This document shows, piece by piece, positions 41,492 to 51,019 of a stretch of DNA of 64,000 bases. The translations under genes were made by a program, and so were the position numbers. Under the pieces are notes generated by a model. That model did not search any database. It was given only the letters and a program-made list of their open reading frames with translations, and was not told the DNA's origin. Origin of the DNA: Microbacterium sp. CBA3102 (GTDB lineage Bacteria; Actinomycetota; Actinomycetes; Actinomycetales; Microbacteriaceae); the NCBI RefSeq assembly GCF_007954505.1, contig NZ_CP042412.1, forward strand, positions 3,596,001 to 3,660,000. The letters are read 5' to 3'. How positions within the stretch are numbered: the stretch's first letter is position 1; each line of letters opens with the position of its first letter.

Positions 41492-43158
41492 ACGAGGAGA
41501 GACTCGCGCAGGCGCGCGCCTGGCTGCGTCAGGACCCGGATCACCAGACACGCGACGAGCTCGCGGGCCTGATCACGCGGGCGTCCGCCGGTGAGGCGGC
41601 AGCGGCCGCAGAACTCGACGACCGGTTCCGCGGACGCCTGGAGTTCGGCACCGCGGGGCTCCGCGGCGAGCTCGGCGCCGGAAGCAACCGGATGAACCGG
41701 GTGCTCGTCGCCCAGGCCGCGGCGGGCTTCGCCGCGTATCTGCGGGAGAAGACGCACGGAACCACCCCGACCGTCGTGATCGGCTACGACGGGCGACGCA
41801 ACTCGCGCGTGTTCGCGACCGACTCGGCGGAGCTGTTCGCCGGCGCGGGTCTGCGAGCGATCCTCCTGCCGCGCCTGCTGCCGACGCCCGTGCTCGCCTT
41901 CGCCGTGCGGCACTTCGGCGCCGACGCCGGTGTGATGGTGACCGCGAGCCACAACCCGCCGAACGACAACGGCTACAAGGTCTATCTCGGCGGCGCCGAC
42001 CAGGGTTCGCAGATCGTCGCCCCGGCGGATGCCGAGATCGCCGCGCACATCCAGCGCACGGCCGATGCCGGCTCGATCGCCGCGCTGCCGCGCTCGACGG
42101 ACTACGAGACCGCCGGCGAGGACGTCGTCGACGCGTATGTCGCGGCCACCGCCGCCGTGGCCCCCGCACCCGCCGGTGCCACCGGGATGCGATGGGTCTA
42201 CACCGCGATGCACGGAGTGGGGTGGGAGACGGTGTCGCGCATCGTGCGCGAAGCGGGCTACCCGCAGCCTTTCGTCGTGGATGAGCAGCTCACGCCCGAC
42301 GCCACCTTCCGCACGGTCTCCTTCCCGAACCCGGAGGAGCCGGGAGCGATGGATCTCGCCTTCGCGCGGGCTCGGCGGGTGAAGGCGGACTTCATCCTGG
42401 CCAACGACCCCGACGCCGATCGCCTGGCCGTCGCGGTTCCGGACGAGACGGCCGCGGACGGGTGGCGTCGACTCACCGGCAACGAGGTCGGGCTGCTGCT
42501 CGGGGCACGTGCCGCCCGCGCGGCCGCCGGCACACCGGGCGCCTCCCTCGCATGCTCCCTCGTCTCCTCCCCCGGTCTCGGCGCCGTCGCCGCCCACCAC
42601 GGACTCGACTTCCACGAGACGCTCACCGGTTTCAAGTGGATCTCGCGCGCCCCGGGGATCGTCTTCGGTTTCGAGGAGGCCCTGGGCTACCTCGTGAACC
42701 CGGAGACGGTTCGCGACAAGGACGGAGTGTCGGCGGCCGTCGCGATCCTCGGGCTCGCCGCCGAGGCCCGTGACCGCGGAGCGACGCTCGTCGACCTGCT
42801 CGCCGAGTTGGGCGAGACCTACGGGCACTTCGCCAGCGGACAGGTGTCGGTGCGCGTCGAGGACCTCGCGGTCATCGGCAACGTCATGCTCGCCCTGCGC
42901 ACGCTGCCGCCGACGCAGATCGCCGGACGTTCGATCACCTCGGCCGAGGACCTGATGCACGCCGCGCCGGGCGCACCCTCCGGGGATGTGCTGCGGTACC
43001 GCCTCGGCGACGGCTCGCGCGTGATCGTGCGCCCGAGCGGAACCGAACCCAAGCTCAAGGTCTACATCGACGCCCGGGCCGACTCCCCCGAAGCCGCTGC
43101 CGCGGCCGTCGTGGAGCTCGAGGCCGGAGTGCGGAACCTGCTCGACGAGCGCACCTGA
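41488..43158 (+). CDS. pmmB: Phosphosugar mutase of the PMM/PGM family, likely acting as phosphopentomutase
   Basis: 556 residues from a GTG overlapping the deoD stop (GTGA). Alpha-D-phosphohexomutase domains I-IV: FGTAGLRGELGAG, catalytic Ser in MVTASHNPPNDNGYKVY, metal loop LANDPDADRLAVAV, sugar loop GFEEALGYLV, and phosphate loop RPSGTEPKLKVY. The family covers phosphomannomutase, phosphoglucomutase and phosphopentomutase. Coupling to purine nucleoside phosphorylase suggests conversion of (deoxy)ribose-1-phosphate to the 5-phosphate; that specificity is inferred from context. Confidence 0.92.
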   Translation: MNEERLAQARAWLRQDPDHQTRDELAGLITRASAGEAAAAAELDDRFRGRLEFGTAGLRGELGAGSNRMNRVLVAQAAAGFAAYLREKTHGTTPTVVIGYDGRRNSRVFATDSAELFAGAGLRAILLPRLLPTPVLAFAVRHFGADAGVMVTASHNPPNDNGYKVYLGGADQGSQIVAPADAEIAAHIQRTADAGSIAALPRSTDYETAGEDVVDAYVAATAAVAPAPAGATGMRWVYTAMHGVGWETVSRIVREAGYPQPFVVDEQLTPDATFRTVSFPNPEEPGAMDLAFARARRVKADFILANDPDADRLAVAVPDETAADGWRRLTGNEVGLLLGARAARAAAGTPGASLACSLVSSPGLGAVAAHHGLDFHETLTGFKWISRAPGIVFGFEEALGYLVNPETVRDKDGVSAAVAILGLAAEARDRGATLVDLLAELGETYGHFASGQVSVRVEDLAVIGNVMLALRTLPPTQIAGRSITSAEDLMHAAPGAPSGDVLRYRLGDGSRVIVRPSGTEPKLKVYIDARADSPEAAAAAVVELEAGVRNLLDERT

Positions 43159-43159
43159 C

Positions 43160-43423
43160 ATGCCGGTCCGACGCCTCATCGTCAGCGCCCACAACGGCGT
43201 GCACGCCCGTCCGGTGGCGGAGCTGGTGCGCCTCGCGCAGTCGCACGGCGCCCCCGTGACCCTGCGGACGGAGGACGGCACCACCGTCGACCTGAGCAGC
43301 GTGCTGGCCGTGATGGACCTCGGCATCTCGTCCGGGGATGCCGTGGTGCTCGAGACGACGGCCTCCGACACCGCGGAGGCCGTCCTCGATCAGCTCGCCG
43401 AGGTGCTCGCCCCGCGGGGGTGA
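43160..43423 (+). CDS. ptsH: HPr-family phosphocarrier (first of two)
   Basis: 87 residues, one base after the mutase stop, so in the same operon. HPr motif NGVHARPVAEL with H15 and a serine at exactly 46 (DLSSVLAVMDLGI). HPr accepts phosphate from Enzyme I on His15. An HPr in a nucleoside-salvage operon is unusual; its end lies six bases from the convergent end of mtlR, so it also borders the mannitol locus, which has its own HPr. It may serve the general PTS or a regulatory role. Confidence 0.88.
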   Translation: MPVRRLIVSAHNGVHARPVAELVRLAQSHGAPVTLRTEDGTTVDLSSVLAVMDLGISSGDAVVLETTASDTAEAVLDQLAEVLAPRG

Positions 43424-43429
43424 CGGCGG

Positions 43430-45352
43430 TCAGCCGTCGATCACGGCGACGAGCTCATCGAGGAACGCCTCGAACGTCGACCCCCGACGGACGATCCGCT
43501 GCACGCTCTCGCGTTCGCTGAACACCTCGACCAGCTGCTCGAACACCGTCTGGAACGCCGCACGGTCGCTCTCGCTGAACGCGGCGAGCGCGACGACCTG
43601 CACCCGGCCGTCCCCCCAGGCGGCCGAGCCGTCCGCCACCCCGATCGCGATGGCCGTGCGGGTCGCGGTCATCTGCAGCGCATGCGGGACGGCGAGCGCA
43701 TCGGTGAACGCGGTCGATGACATCCGCTCGCGCACGATCGTGTTCTCGATGTAGTCCTCACCGATGAGCCCGGCCTGCACCAGCAACCCCCCGAGGCGGC
43801 GGATGATCGCCTCTTCCCCCTCGTCCGGCAACGGGAACACATAGGCGTCCGCCAGGAAGTAGCGGGCGAGCTCGCCGCGGAGGCGGGTGAGCCGTCGTCC
43901 GCGGCGCACCCGGGCGGCGGCCTGTTGGATCCGGTCGACGTCGGCATCGGTCAGGAACGGCTGGATCCGGACGAAACGGTCACCCGCCTGACCCGGCTCG
44001 ATCGTGCTGAGCACGAGGTCGGTGTCGAAGGACGCCCAATCGGGGTCGACGTTGGTCACGACGGTGGTGACCTCGATCGCCGACCCCAGCGAGCGGTCGA
44101 CACTCGAGCGGAGCAGCTCGTGCAGCTCGTGATATCCGGGGCAGACGATCGTGGCCGTGAGGATCGACTCGGCCTTGCGGCTGCGCTCCAGCCTCCCGCC
44201 CACGTGCATCGCGATGTACGCGATCTCGTCGTCGTGGATGGGCGTCCCGACGCGGTCGTGAAGGCCGCTCGCGATCGACACCGCCACTTCGAAGATCATC
44301 GGATAGGTGGTCTTGAGCGAGCGGGTGAGCGGGTTGCGCGTCAACGCGCTCTCCTCCGCTCGTCGCAACAGGTTCTGCACGTGCAGCGCGAGCCGGAGCA
44401 CGAACGTCTCGTCGACGAGGTCCACCTGGAAGTCCTCGGCGGCTCTGCTGATCTCCGCACGGACGGCGGCCTCGACCGCGGGGTCCACCCCGCTGCGTGC
44501 CACCTCGCGGGTCGCGGCCTCCCCCGGCGCGACGATGCGGGTCAGGACGAGGGAGGCGAGGTGACCGCTGTCGCCCTCACCGAGCACGACCGAGAAGTGC
44601 TCGGACGCCAGTCGGGCGATGACCGTACCCACCCGGGGGATCTCCTCCCGCGCACCGGCCGGTGAGGAGTCGAGCGCGTGTCCGGCGGCGACACGCTCCG
44701 CCGCGATGGCGATGTGAAGGAGGACGTCGGCGATCGCGAGCTCGTTCACGTAGTAGCCGAGCTCGCCCAGCTCCCGGACCAGCGCGGACTTGAAGGGACC
44801 CACAGCGCTGGCGGCGACCGCGGACCCCGAGAGGGCACGACGGAAGGTCTCGGGGTGGAAGGAGGCGTCGTCCATCTCGTCGTGGGCGAGTCGGCTGAGA
44901 AGACGTCGTTGCGCGGCCTCGTCGCCGCGGAGTCGCACGTTCTCCCGGTCGCGCTCGAGCACGAGCTCGGTGCCGTCGAGCAGACCCCGCACGCGGACCA
45001 GGTCCGCTTCGAGGGTGGCCTCGCTGACGTGGAGTTCGTCTGCGGTGTCGAATACGTCGATTCCCGCCGGCACATCCAGAAGCCGCCGCACGAGCGTGTG
45101 CAGACGGTCACGGGGTGCGGATTCCCCGGCCTGTCGCCTCCGGAGTGCTCCACGAGCCCCGGGTCCCGCGCGGTAGCCCGCCGGAGAGGACTCGATCACG
45201 TCGGCACCGGGCGACCGCGCGTTCAGAGCGGCGACGTAGGAGCGGATGCTGCGCGGGGTGACTCCGAGCAGATCGGCGAGGCTGCCCGCCGTCGCCCAGC
45301 CCTCTTGTCGCAGCAGCACGGCGAGGAGCTGGTCCTGACGCTGGCGCGACAT
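43430..45352 (-). CDS. mtlR: MtlR-type PTS-regulated transcriptional activator
   Basis: 640 residues from ATG 45352 (GAAGG upstream). Order: winged helix 1 (RQDQLLAVLLRQEGWATAGSLADLLGVTPRSIRSYVAAL), a second helix-turn-helix region (about 85-145), two PRD domains (H383 in DEIAYIAMHVGG of PRD2), a galactitol-like EIIB domain with C404 in IVCPGYHE, and a mannitol-type EIIA domain with H557 in VPHALQM. Phosphorylation of these sites by HPr and EII proteins sets activity in Bacillus-type MtlR. It is divergent from the mtl operon across 165 bases that hold three GCGGAA half-sites. Confidence 0.92.
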   Translation of the reverse strand: MSRQRQDQLLAVLLRQEGWATAGSLADLLGVTPRSIRSYVAALNARSPGADVIESSPAGYRAGPGARGALRRRQAGESAPRDRLHTLVRRLLDVPAGIDVFDTADELHVSEATLEADLVRVRGLLDGTELVLERDRENVRLRGDEAAQRRLLSRLAHDEMDDASFHPETFRRALSGSAVAASAVGPFKSALVRELGELGYYVNELAIADVLLHIAIAAERVAAGHALDSSPAGAREEIPRVGTVIARLASEHFSVVLGEGDSGHLASLVLTRIVAPGEAATREVARSGVDPAVEAAVRAEISRAAEDFQVDLVDETFVLRLALHVQNLLRRAEESALTRNPLTRSLKTTYPMIFEVAVSIASGLHDRVGTPIHDDEIAYIAMHVGGRLERSRKAESILTATIVCPGYHELHELLRSSVDRSLGSAIEVTTVVTNVDPDWASFDTDLVLSTIEPGQAGDRFVRIQPFLTDADVDRIQQAAARVRRGRRLTRLRGELARYFLADAYVFPLPDEGEEAIIRRLGGLLVQAGLIGEDYIENTIVRERMSSTAFTDALAVPHALQMTATRTAIAIGVADGSAAWGDGRVQVVALAAFSESDRAAFQTVFEQLVEVFSERESVQRIVRRGSTFEAFLDELVAVIDG

Positions 45353-45427
45353 GAGCCTTCCCTTCCCGCGTGCTGACCGCACTGTCTCGACGTGGTCTCC
45401 ATGATGTCAGCTTGCCGACGCGCTCGG

Positions 45428-45456
45428 GCGGAAGGCGCTGTTCCGCGGGGGCGGAA
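45428..45456. promoter_or_regulatory. Three alternating GCGGAA/TTCCGC half-sites, candidate MtlR operator
   Basis: GCGGAA (45428-45433), TTCCGC (45441-45446) and GCGGAA (45451-45456) give two overlapping inverted repeats with 7- and 4-base centres. They lie in the middle of the 165-base gap between mtlR and the mtl operon. No strong -10/-35 pair was found, as expected for an activator-dependent promoter. Confidence 0.55.
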
Positions 45457-45517
45457 AGGAACGTGTTGGCGCAGGATCCTTCCGGTTCACAGACTGTTCT
45501 CAGGAAGGTGGGAATCG

Positions 45518-45835
45518 ATGAGGATCCTCGTGGTGTGCGGCGCCGGCGCGTCGAGCACGTTCGTCGCACAGCGGCTCCGGAGTGCGGCGGCGACGGCCGG
45601 CCTCGGCTGGGAGGCGACGGCGGGGATGGAGAGCTCCGTGTCGGACTCCGATGTCGACCTCGTCCTCGTCGGCCCTCACCTGGGCGACCGGCTGGAAGCC
45701 ATCCGCGCCCGTGCGCACGCACCCGTCGCGGTGCTCCCCGGGGACGTCTTCACGGACCGGGACGGCTCCCGCACCCTCGTCTACGCCCGATCGATCCTCG
45801 CCGCCGCCGGCGACACCCCGAAAGGAACATCATGA
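45518..45835 (+). CDS. PTS EIIB-like protein (lactose/cellobiose IIB fold)
   Basis: 105 residues from ATG 45518, preceded by AGGAAGG. N-terminus MRILVVCGAGASSTFVAQRL is the phospho-Cys loop of a IIB domain (C7), and VDLVLVGPHLGDRLEAIRARAHAPVAVLPGDVF is typical of the IIB fold. It has no matching IIC in the cluster, since the mannitol EIICB carries its own IIB domain. It may phosphorylate the regulator or be a spare carrier. It heads the mtl operon and overlaps the next gene by ATGA. Confidence 0.85.
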   Translation: MRILVVCGAGASSTFVAQRLRSAAATAGLGWEATAGMESSVSDSDVDLVLVGPHLGDRLEAIRARAHAPVAVLPGDVFTDRDGSRTLVYARSILAAAGDTPKGTS

Positions 45836-46113
45836 CCGCCACCCGCACCGTCCGGATCGGCTCCTCCCACGGATTGCACGCCCGCCCGGCGAAACTCTTC
45901 GCGCAGGCGGCGAAGGACTCCGGCGTCGCCGTCACGATCGCCAAGGATTCGGGCAAGCCGGTCAATGCGGCGAGCATCCTCGGTGTCATCGCCCTGGCGG
46001 TCGAGTACGGCGACTACGTGACGCTCGCCGCCGAGGGGGACGGTGCCGAGGGCGTGCTCGACACCCTCACCGAGCTCCTCACCACAGACCATGATCAGGA
46101 GGCCGCCGGATGA
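45832..46113 (+). CDS. ptsH: HPr phosphocarrier (second, in mtl operon)
   Basis: 93 residues, AAAGGA upstream, ATGA overlaps at both ends. HPr motif SSHGLHARPAKLFAQAA (H16) and the regulatory serine region NAASILGVIALAVEYGD. It passes phosphate from the Enzyme I encoded next to the mannitol EIIA. A separate HPr is encoded at 43160, so the organism has at least two. Confidence 0.93.
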   Translation: MTATRTVRIGSSHGLHARPAKLFAQAAKDSGVAVTIAKDSGKPVNAASILGVIALAVEYGDYVTLAAEGDGAEGVLDTLTELLTTDHDQEAAG

Positions 46114-47795
46114 GCGAGCTGCGGGGTGTGGGGATCGGTCTCGGGGTGGCACAGGGACCGGTCATCCGCATGTCCGAAGCGATGCCCGCTCCGGAGAACA
46201 CGCCGAGCACCGCCGGAGCAGACGCCGAGCGCACCCGTGTGCACGAGGCCGTCGCGACCGTCGCCCGGGAGTTGAACGAGCGCGGCCGGACCGCAGGAGG
46301 CTCCGCTCAGGAGGTGCTCGAGGCCCAGGCGATGATCGCCGAAGATCCGACACTCCAGGACGAGGTCGACGCCCGCATCGATGCCGGCGCGACCGCCGAG
46401 TGGGCCGTGCACGACGCCTTCGCCGGCTTCCGCGCGACGCTCGAGGCCGTCGGCGGCTACCTCGGCGAGCGCGCCGCCGATCTCGATGACATCGCTCAGC
46501 GTGTGCTCGCGCACCTCCGCGGCGTCGAGGCGCCCGGTGTCCCGAACCCCGGGCACCCGTTCGTCCTGGTCGCACGCGATCTCGCCCCGGCCGACACCGC
46601 CCTGCTCGACCTGGATCAGGTGCTCGCACTGATCACGACCGACGGCGGGCCCACCTCGCACACCGCGATCCTCGCCCGGGAGAAGGGCATCGTCGCGATC
46701 GTGGGCGTCGCGGACGGCGCGCAGCTGGTGACGGGTGAGACGGTGATCGTGGATGCGGCCGCGGGCGTCGTGACCCGCGAGCCCACCGATGCGCAGAAGA
46801 GCCGCGCCACGGAGCGCGCGGCCGCCCGTCGTGCAGCCGACGCCGCTCCGCTGACTCCCGGCGCCCTCGCCGACGGCACGCCTGTCGCGCTGCTCGCGAA
46901 TCTGGGGAAGCCCGCAGACGCCGCGGATGCGGTCGCTCGGGGGGCCGAGGGCGTCGGGCTCTTCCGCACCGAGTTCCTGTTCCTCTCCTCGGCTCAGGCG
47001 CCGACGGTCGCCCAGCAGCGCGAGTCCTACCGCGAGCTGCTGGCCGCGTTCCCCGGCAAGAAGGTCGTGGTGCGGATGCTGGACGCCGGCGCGGACAAGC
47101 CCCTCGCCTTCCTCAACGACGCCCACGAGGAGAATCCTGCGCTGGGGCTCCGGGGCCTTCGTGCCCTGCGAGCGAGCGAGGACATCCTCCGTGAGCAGCT
47201 GACGGCCCTCGCCGAGGCGGACGCCGAGACCGAGGCCGACCTCTGGGTGATGGCCCCCATGGTCGCCACCGTCGAGGAGACCAGGTACTTCACGGATCTC
47301 GCCCGCGAGTACGGGCTCACGACGGCCGGCGTCATGGTCGAGATCCCGGCGAGTGCTCTGCTCGCCGACCGCGTGCTCGCGCACGCCGATTTCGCCTCGA
47401 TCGGCACCAACGATCTGACCCAGTACACGATGGCGGCGGACCGCATGCTCGGCTCCGTCGCCGGCTTCCAAGACCCCTGGCATCCTGCCGTCCTGCGCCT
47501 CGTGCGCGAGGTCGGCGAGGCGGGAGCGCGTCTCGGGAAGCCCGTCGGCATCTGCGGCGAAGCGGCGGCGGACCCCCTGCTGGCGGTCGTGCTCGTCGGG
47601 CTCGGCGCCACGAGCCTCTCGATGGCCCCGTCCGCGCTGGCCGACGTGCGACACGCACTCTCCGAACACACCCCGTCCGAGGCGCGGAGCCTCGCCGAAG
47701 CCGCCCTGGCCGCTGACGATGCCTCCTCCGCCCGAACCGCCGTGGCGACGCTCGCCGCGGAAATCACCCTCCACAAGAAAGAGACGACATCATGA
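46110..47795 (+). CDS. ptsI: PTS Enzyme I
   Basis: 561 residues. The N-terminal HPr-binding helical domain encloses the phospho-His domain with H184 in TTDGGPTSHTAILAREKGIVAIVG. The C-terminal PEP-binding barrel has GVGLFRTEFLFL, VVRMLDAGADKPL, ALGLRGLRA, APMVATVEE and FASIGTNDLTQYTMAADR, and Cys in GKPVGICGEAAADPL. It takes phosphate from PEP and gives it to HPr. Coupled by ATGA to ptsH before and mtlA after. Confidence 0.96.
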   Translation: MSELRGVGIGLGVAQGPVIRMSEAMPAPENTPSTAGADAERTRVHEAVATVARELNERGRTAGGSAQEVLEAQAMIAEDPTLQDEVDARIDAGATAEWAVHDAFAGFRATLEAVGGYLGERAADLDDIAQRVLAHLRGVEAPGVPNPGHPFVLVARDLAPADTALLDLDQVLALITTDGGPTSHTAILAREKGIVAIVGVADGAQLVTGETVIVDAAAGVVTREPTDAQKSRATERAAARRAADAAPLTPGALADGTPVALLANLGKPADAADAVARGAEGVGLFRTEFLFLSSAQAPTVAQQRESYRELLAAFPGKKVVVRMLDAGADKPLAFLNDAHEENPALGLRGLRALRASEDILREQLTALAEADAETEADLWVMAPMVATVEETRYFTDLAREYGLTTAGVMVEIPASALLADRVLAHADFASIGTNDLTQYTMAADRMLGSVAGFQDPWHPAVLRLVREVGEAGARLGKPVGICGEAAADPLLAVVLVGLGATSLSMAPSALADVRHALSEHTPSEARSLAEAALAADDASSARTAVATLAAEITLHKKETTS

Positions 47796-49420
47796 CGACG
47801 ACGTCACCTGCCGCCACGAGAACCGGCGGCGTCCGCGTAGGAGTGCAACGCTTCGGCACGTTCCTCTCGGGCATGATCATGCCCAACATCGCGGCCTTCA
47901 TCGCCTGGGGCTTCATCACGATGCTCTTCATCCCGAAGGGCTTCTTCGGGGCCGAGAGTCCCTCCCGCTGGCACTGGGCCGGCGTCGCCGAGATCATCGG
48001 CGGTGGCGGCGACTCCGCCGTCCTCGGCTGGCAGGGCGCGATGACGGCCGTCACCGAGAGCGCCGACGGCAACGTCCTGGCCTACGTCGGCCTCGTCGGC
48101 CCGATGGTCACCTACCTGCTGCCGCTGCTGATCGCGAACACCGCCGGCCGCATGGTCTACGGCGAGCGCGGCGGAGTGGTCGCCACGATCGCGACCGTCG
48201 GCGTCATCGTCGGCACGAACATCCCGATGTTCCTCGGCGCCATGATCATGGGTCCGATCGCCGCCTGGATCATGAAGCAGGTGGACCGCCTGTGGGACGG
48301 CAAGATCCGCCCCGGCTTCGAGATGCTGGTCAACAACTTCTCGGCGGGCATCCTGGGCATGATCCTCGCGATCGTCGGGTTCTTCGCCTTCGGGCCCGTC
48401 ATGCTCGGCATCAGTGCCGTGCTGGGGACAGCCGTCGACTGGCTCGTCACGCTCAACCTGCTGCCGCTGGTGTCGATCATCGTCGAGCCGGCAAAGGTCC
48501 TGTTCCTGAACAACGCCATCAACCACGGTGTGTTCACCCCGCTGGGCATCGAGCAGGCCGCGGAGACCGGCAAGTCGATCCTCTTCCTCATCGAGGCGAA
48601 CCCCGGGCCCGGGCTCGGCCTGCTGCTGGCATTCACCTTCTTCGGCGTGGGCGCTGCGAAGGCCTCGGCCCCCGGAGCGGCGATCATCCAGTTCTTCGGC
48701 GGTATCCACGAGATCTACTTCCCGTACGCGCTGAGCAAGCCGACCACGATCCTCGCACTCATCGCGGGTGGCGCGGCCGGTGTCACCACGAACATGGTCC
48801 TCGGCGGCGGCCTGGCCTTCCCCGCGGCCCCCGGCAGCATCATCGCGGTGACCGCCGCGGCCATCGGACCCGGTGTCGGCAACCTCCTCGTCGTGTACCT
48901 GTCGGTCATCATCGCCGCGACGGTGACGTTCCTCATCACCGGCGTCATCCTGCGGGCCTCGCGCAAGCGCGACCTCGAAGCCGAGGGTGACTCCTTCGGT
49001 GCCGCGATCGCACAGACCGAGGCGAACAAGGGCAAGTCGTCCGCCGCGATGGACGCGCTGCGCACGTCGACGGCGACCACGGCCTCCGCGGCAGCCCCGA
49101 GCACCACTGCGGTCGCGACCACTCCGATCGAGCGCATCGTCTTCGCCTGCGACGCCGGTATGGGCTCCTCCGCCATGGGCGCGAGCGTCTTGCGGAACAA
49201 GCTCAAGAAGGCGGGCATCGAGGACATCACGGTCACCAACCAGGCGATCGCCAACCTCGACGGCACGGCCGACGTGGTGATCACCCAGCAGCAGCTCACC
49301 GAGCGCGCCACGGCCAAGTCGCCCGACTCGGTCCACGTGTCGGTCGACAACTTCATGAACTCGCCCAAGTACGACGAGGTCGTGGACATGGTGCGCGAGC
49401 AGCGAAAGGAAGCAGAATGA
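47792..49420 (+). CDS. mtlA: Mannitol-specific PTS EIICB component
   Basis: 542 residues. The membrane IIC domain (about 15-400) carries MtlA signatures: GTFLSGMIMPNIAAFIAWGFITMLFIP, MIMGPIAAWIMK, NNAINHGVFTPLG, and FFGGIHEIYFPYAL with the substrate-binding GIHE motif. After a Ser/Thr/Ala linker the cytoplasmic IIB domain has phospho-Cys C453 in RIVFACDAGMGSSAMGASVL. It transports and phosphorylates mannitol. Unlike Escherichia coli MtlA, the IIA domain is a separate gene next to it. Confidence 0.96.
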   Translation: MTTTSPAATRTGGVRVGVQRFGTFLSGMIMPNIAAFIAWGFITMLFIPKGFFGAESPSRWHWAGVAEIIGGGGDSAVLGWQGAMTAVTESADGNVLAYVGLVGPMVTYLLPLLIANTAGRMVYGERGGVVATIATVGVIVGTNIPMFLGAMIMGPIAAWIMKQVDRLWDGKIRPGFEMLVNNFSAGILGMILAIVGFFAFGPVMLGISAVLGTAVDWLVTLNLLPLVSIIVEPAKVLFLNNAINHGVFTPLGIEQAAETGKSILFLIEANPGPGLGLLLAFTFFGVGAAKASAPGAAIIQFFGGIHEIYFPYALSKPTTILALIAGGAAGVTTNMVLGGGLAFPAAPGSIIAVTAAAIGPGVGNLLVVYLSVIIAATVTFLITGVILRASRKRDLEAEGDSFGAAIAQTEANKGKSSAAMDALRTSTATTASAAAPSTTAVATTPIERIVFACDAGMGSSAMGASVLRNKLKKAGIEDITVTNQAIANLDGTADVVITQQQLTERATAKSPDSVHVSVDNFMNSPKYDEVVDMVREQRKEAE

Positions 49421-49851
49421 GCGTTCTCACCCCCGAACAGGTGCGCATCCATCCCGGAAGCGCGACCAGGGACGAGGCCCTGCAGGAGGCGACGGACATC
49501 CTCGTGGCCGCCGGAGCCGTCACCCCGGCCTATGTCGACGCGATGCGACAGCGCGAGGAGACGGTCTCGACCTTCATGGGCAACGGACTGGCGATCCCGC
49601 ACGGCACCAACGACGCGAAGGACGCGATCCTCGCCTCCGCGCTGTCGGTCGTCCGCTACGACGGCGGGGTCGACTGGTCAGGCGATCCCACGACATTCGT
49701 GATCGGCATCGCCGGCGTCGGCGACGAGCATCTGGAGATGCTCTCGCGCATCGCGATCCTGTTCTCCGAGGAGGATGACGTGGCTCGGCTCTCCGCCGCT
49801 CAGACACCGGAGGCGCTCTACGCCCTCCTCTCGGAGGTGAACGAGGGATGA
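49417..49851 (+). CDS. mtlF: Mannitol PTS EIIA component
   Basis: 144 residues, fructose/mannitol IIA fold, with phospho-His H62 in [20 protein letters not shown]. It carries phosphate from HPr to the IIB domain of MtlA. Start overlaps the mtlA stop and its stop overlaps mtlD, both ATGA. Confidence 0.95.
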   Translation: MSVLTPEQVRIHPGSATRDEALQEATDILVAAGAVTPAYVDAMRQREETVSTFMGNGLAIPHGTNDAKDAILASALSVVRYDGGVDWSGDPTTFVIGIAGVGDEHLEMLSRIAILFSEEDDVARLSAAQTPEALYALLSEVNEG

Positions 49852-51005
49852 AGGCGGTCCACTTCGGGGCCGGCAACATCGGTCGCGGTTTCGTCGGTCT
49901 GCTGCTGCGCCAGGGAGGCTACGAGGTCGTGTTCTCCGACGTCGCCGATGCCCTGGTCGACGCGATCAATGCGACCGCCGAGTACACCGTGCACGAGGCC
50001 GGCCCCGGAGGGACCGATCACGTCGTCACCGGCTTCCGCGCCGTCAACAGCCGCACCGATCCGGCCGCCGTGGCGGAAGAGGTCGCCTCGGCCGATGTCG
50101 TCACGACCGCAGTGGGTCCGACCGTGCTGCGGTTCGTGGCACCGTCGATCGTGGCGGGGTTGGCTCTCCGCTCCCCCGATGCCGCGCCGCTGCAGGTCAT
50201 GGCCTGCGAGAACGCCATCGGGGCCACCGACCTGCTGCGCCGCGAGGTCGTGGCCGCGGCCGGGGCTGATGCCGACCTGCTGCTCGCGCGCGCCGTCTTC
50301 GCGAACACCGCGGTCGACCGCATCGTCCCGGCACAGCCGGCGGACGGCGGCGTCGACGTCACGGTGGAGCCGTACTACGAGTGGGCCATCGAGGCCGGCC
50401 CGTTCGGCGGCGCGCTGCCGAACATCCCCGGTGCCCACTTCGTCGACGACCTGGCGCCGTACATCGAGCGCAAGCTCTTCACCGTGAACACGGGGCACGC
50501 CGCCACCGCATACTTCGGCGCACGCGCGGGTATCGAGCGCATCTCGGATGCCCTGGCCGACCCGACGATCGCCTCGAGCGTCTCGGCCGCGCTGGAGGAG
50601 ACCTCGGCAGTCCTGGTGGCCGAACACGGGCTCGACCCCGCTGACCTGGCGGCCTATCGGGCCACCATCCTGGACCGCTTCCGCAATCCCGCGCTCGTCG
50701 ACACCGTGCAGCGCGTCGGCCGTCAGCCGTTGCGCAAGATCTCGCGACACGAGCGCTTCATCGGACCCGCCGCGATGGCTGCGGAACGCGACCTGCCGGC
50801 GGATGCGCTCGTCGCCGCCGTCGCCGCCGCGCTCGAGTTCGATGACCCCGCCGATGAGCAGTCGGTCGAACTGCAGGCGCTGCTGCGCACCGAGGACGCC
50901 ACCGCGTTCACGACACGCACGACGGGACTCGATCCCGAGCACCCGCTGTTCCCTCGCGTGCGCGACGCCGTGGTGGACCGGCAGCAGCACCTCCGGCCCG
51001 ACTGA
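49848..51005 (+). CDS. mtlD: Mannitol-1-phosphate 5-dehydrogenase
   Basis: 385 residues. N-terminal Rossmann motif [42 protein letters not shown] in the middle and the catalytic Lys region [19 protein letters not shown] typical of MtlD long-chain polyol dehydrogenases. It oxidises mannitol-1-phosphate to fructose-6-phosphate with NAD+. Last gene of the operon; an intrinsic terminator follows. Confidence 0.96.
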   Translation: MKAVHFGAGNIGRGFVGLLLRQGGYEVVFSDVADALVDAINATAEYTVHEAGPGGTDHVVTGFRAVNSRTDPAAVAEEVASADVVTTAVGPTVLRFVAPSIVAGLALRSPDAAPLQVMACENAIGATDLLRREVVAAAGADADLLLARAVFANTAVDRIVPAQPADGGVDVTVEPYYEWAIEAGPFGGALPNIPGAHFVDDLAPYIERKLFTVNTGHAATAYFGARAGIERISDALADPTIASSVSAALEETSAVLVAEHGLDPADLAAYRATILDRFRNPALVDTVQRVGRQPLRKISRHERFIGPAAMAAERDLPADALVAAVAAALEFDDPADEQSVELQALLRTEDATAFTTRTTGLDPEHPLFPRVRDAVVDRQQHLRPD

Positions 51006-51019
51006 TCCACGGATCTCGA

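Noticed and set aside
41488..43158. Naming the mutase as phosphomannomutase or phosphoglucomutase by family alone
   Set aside because: The fold does not decide the substrate; operon partner deoD favours pentose phosphates, so only the family is stated firmly.
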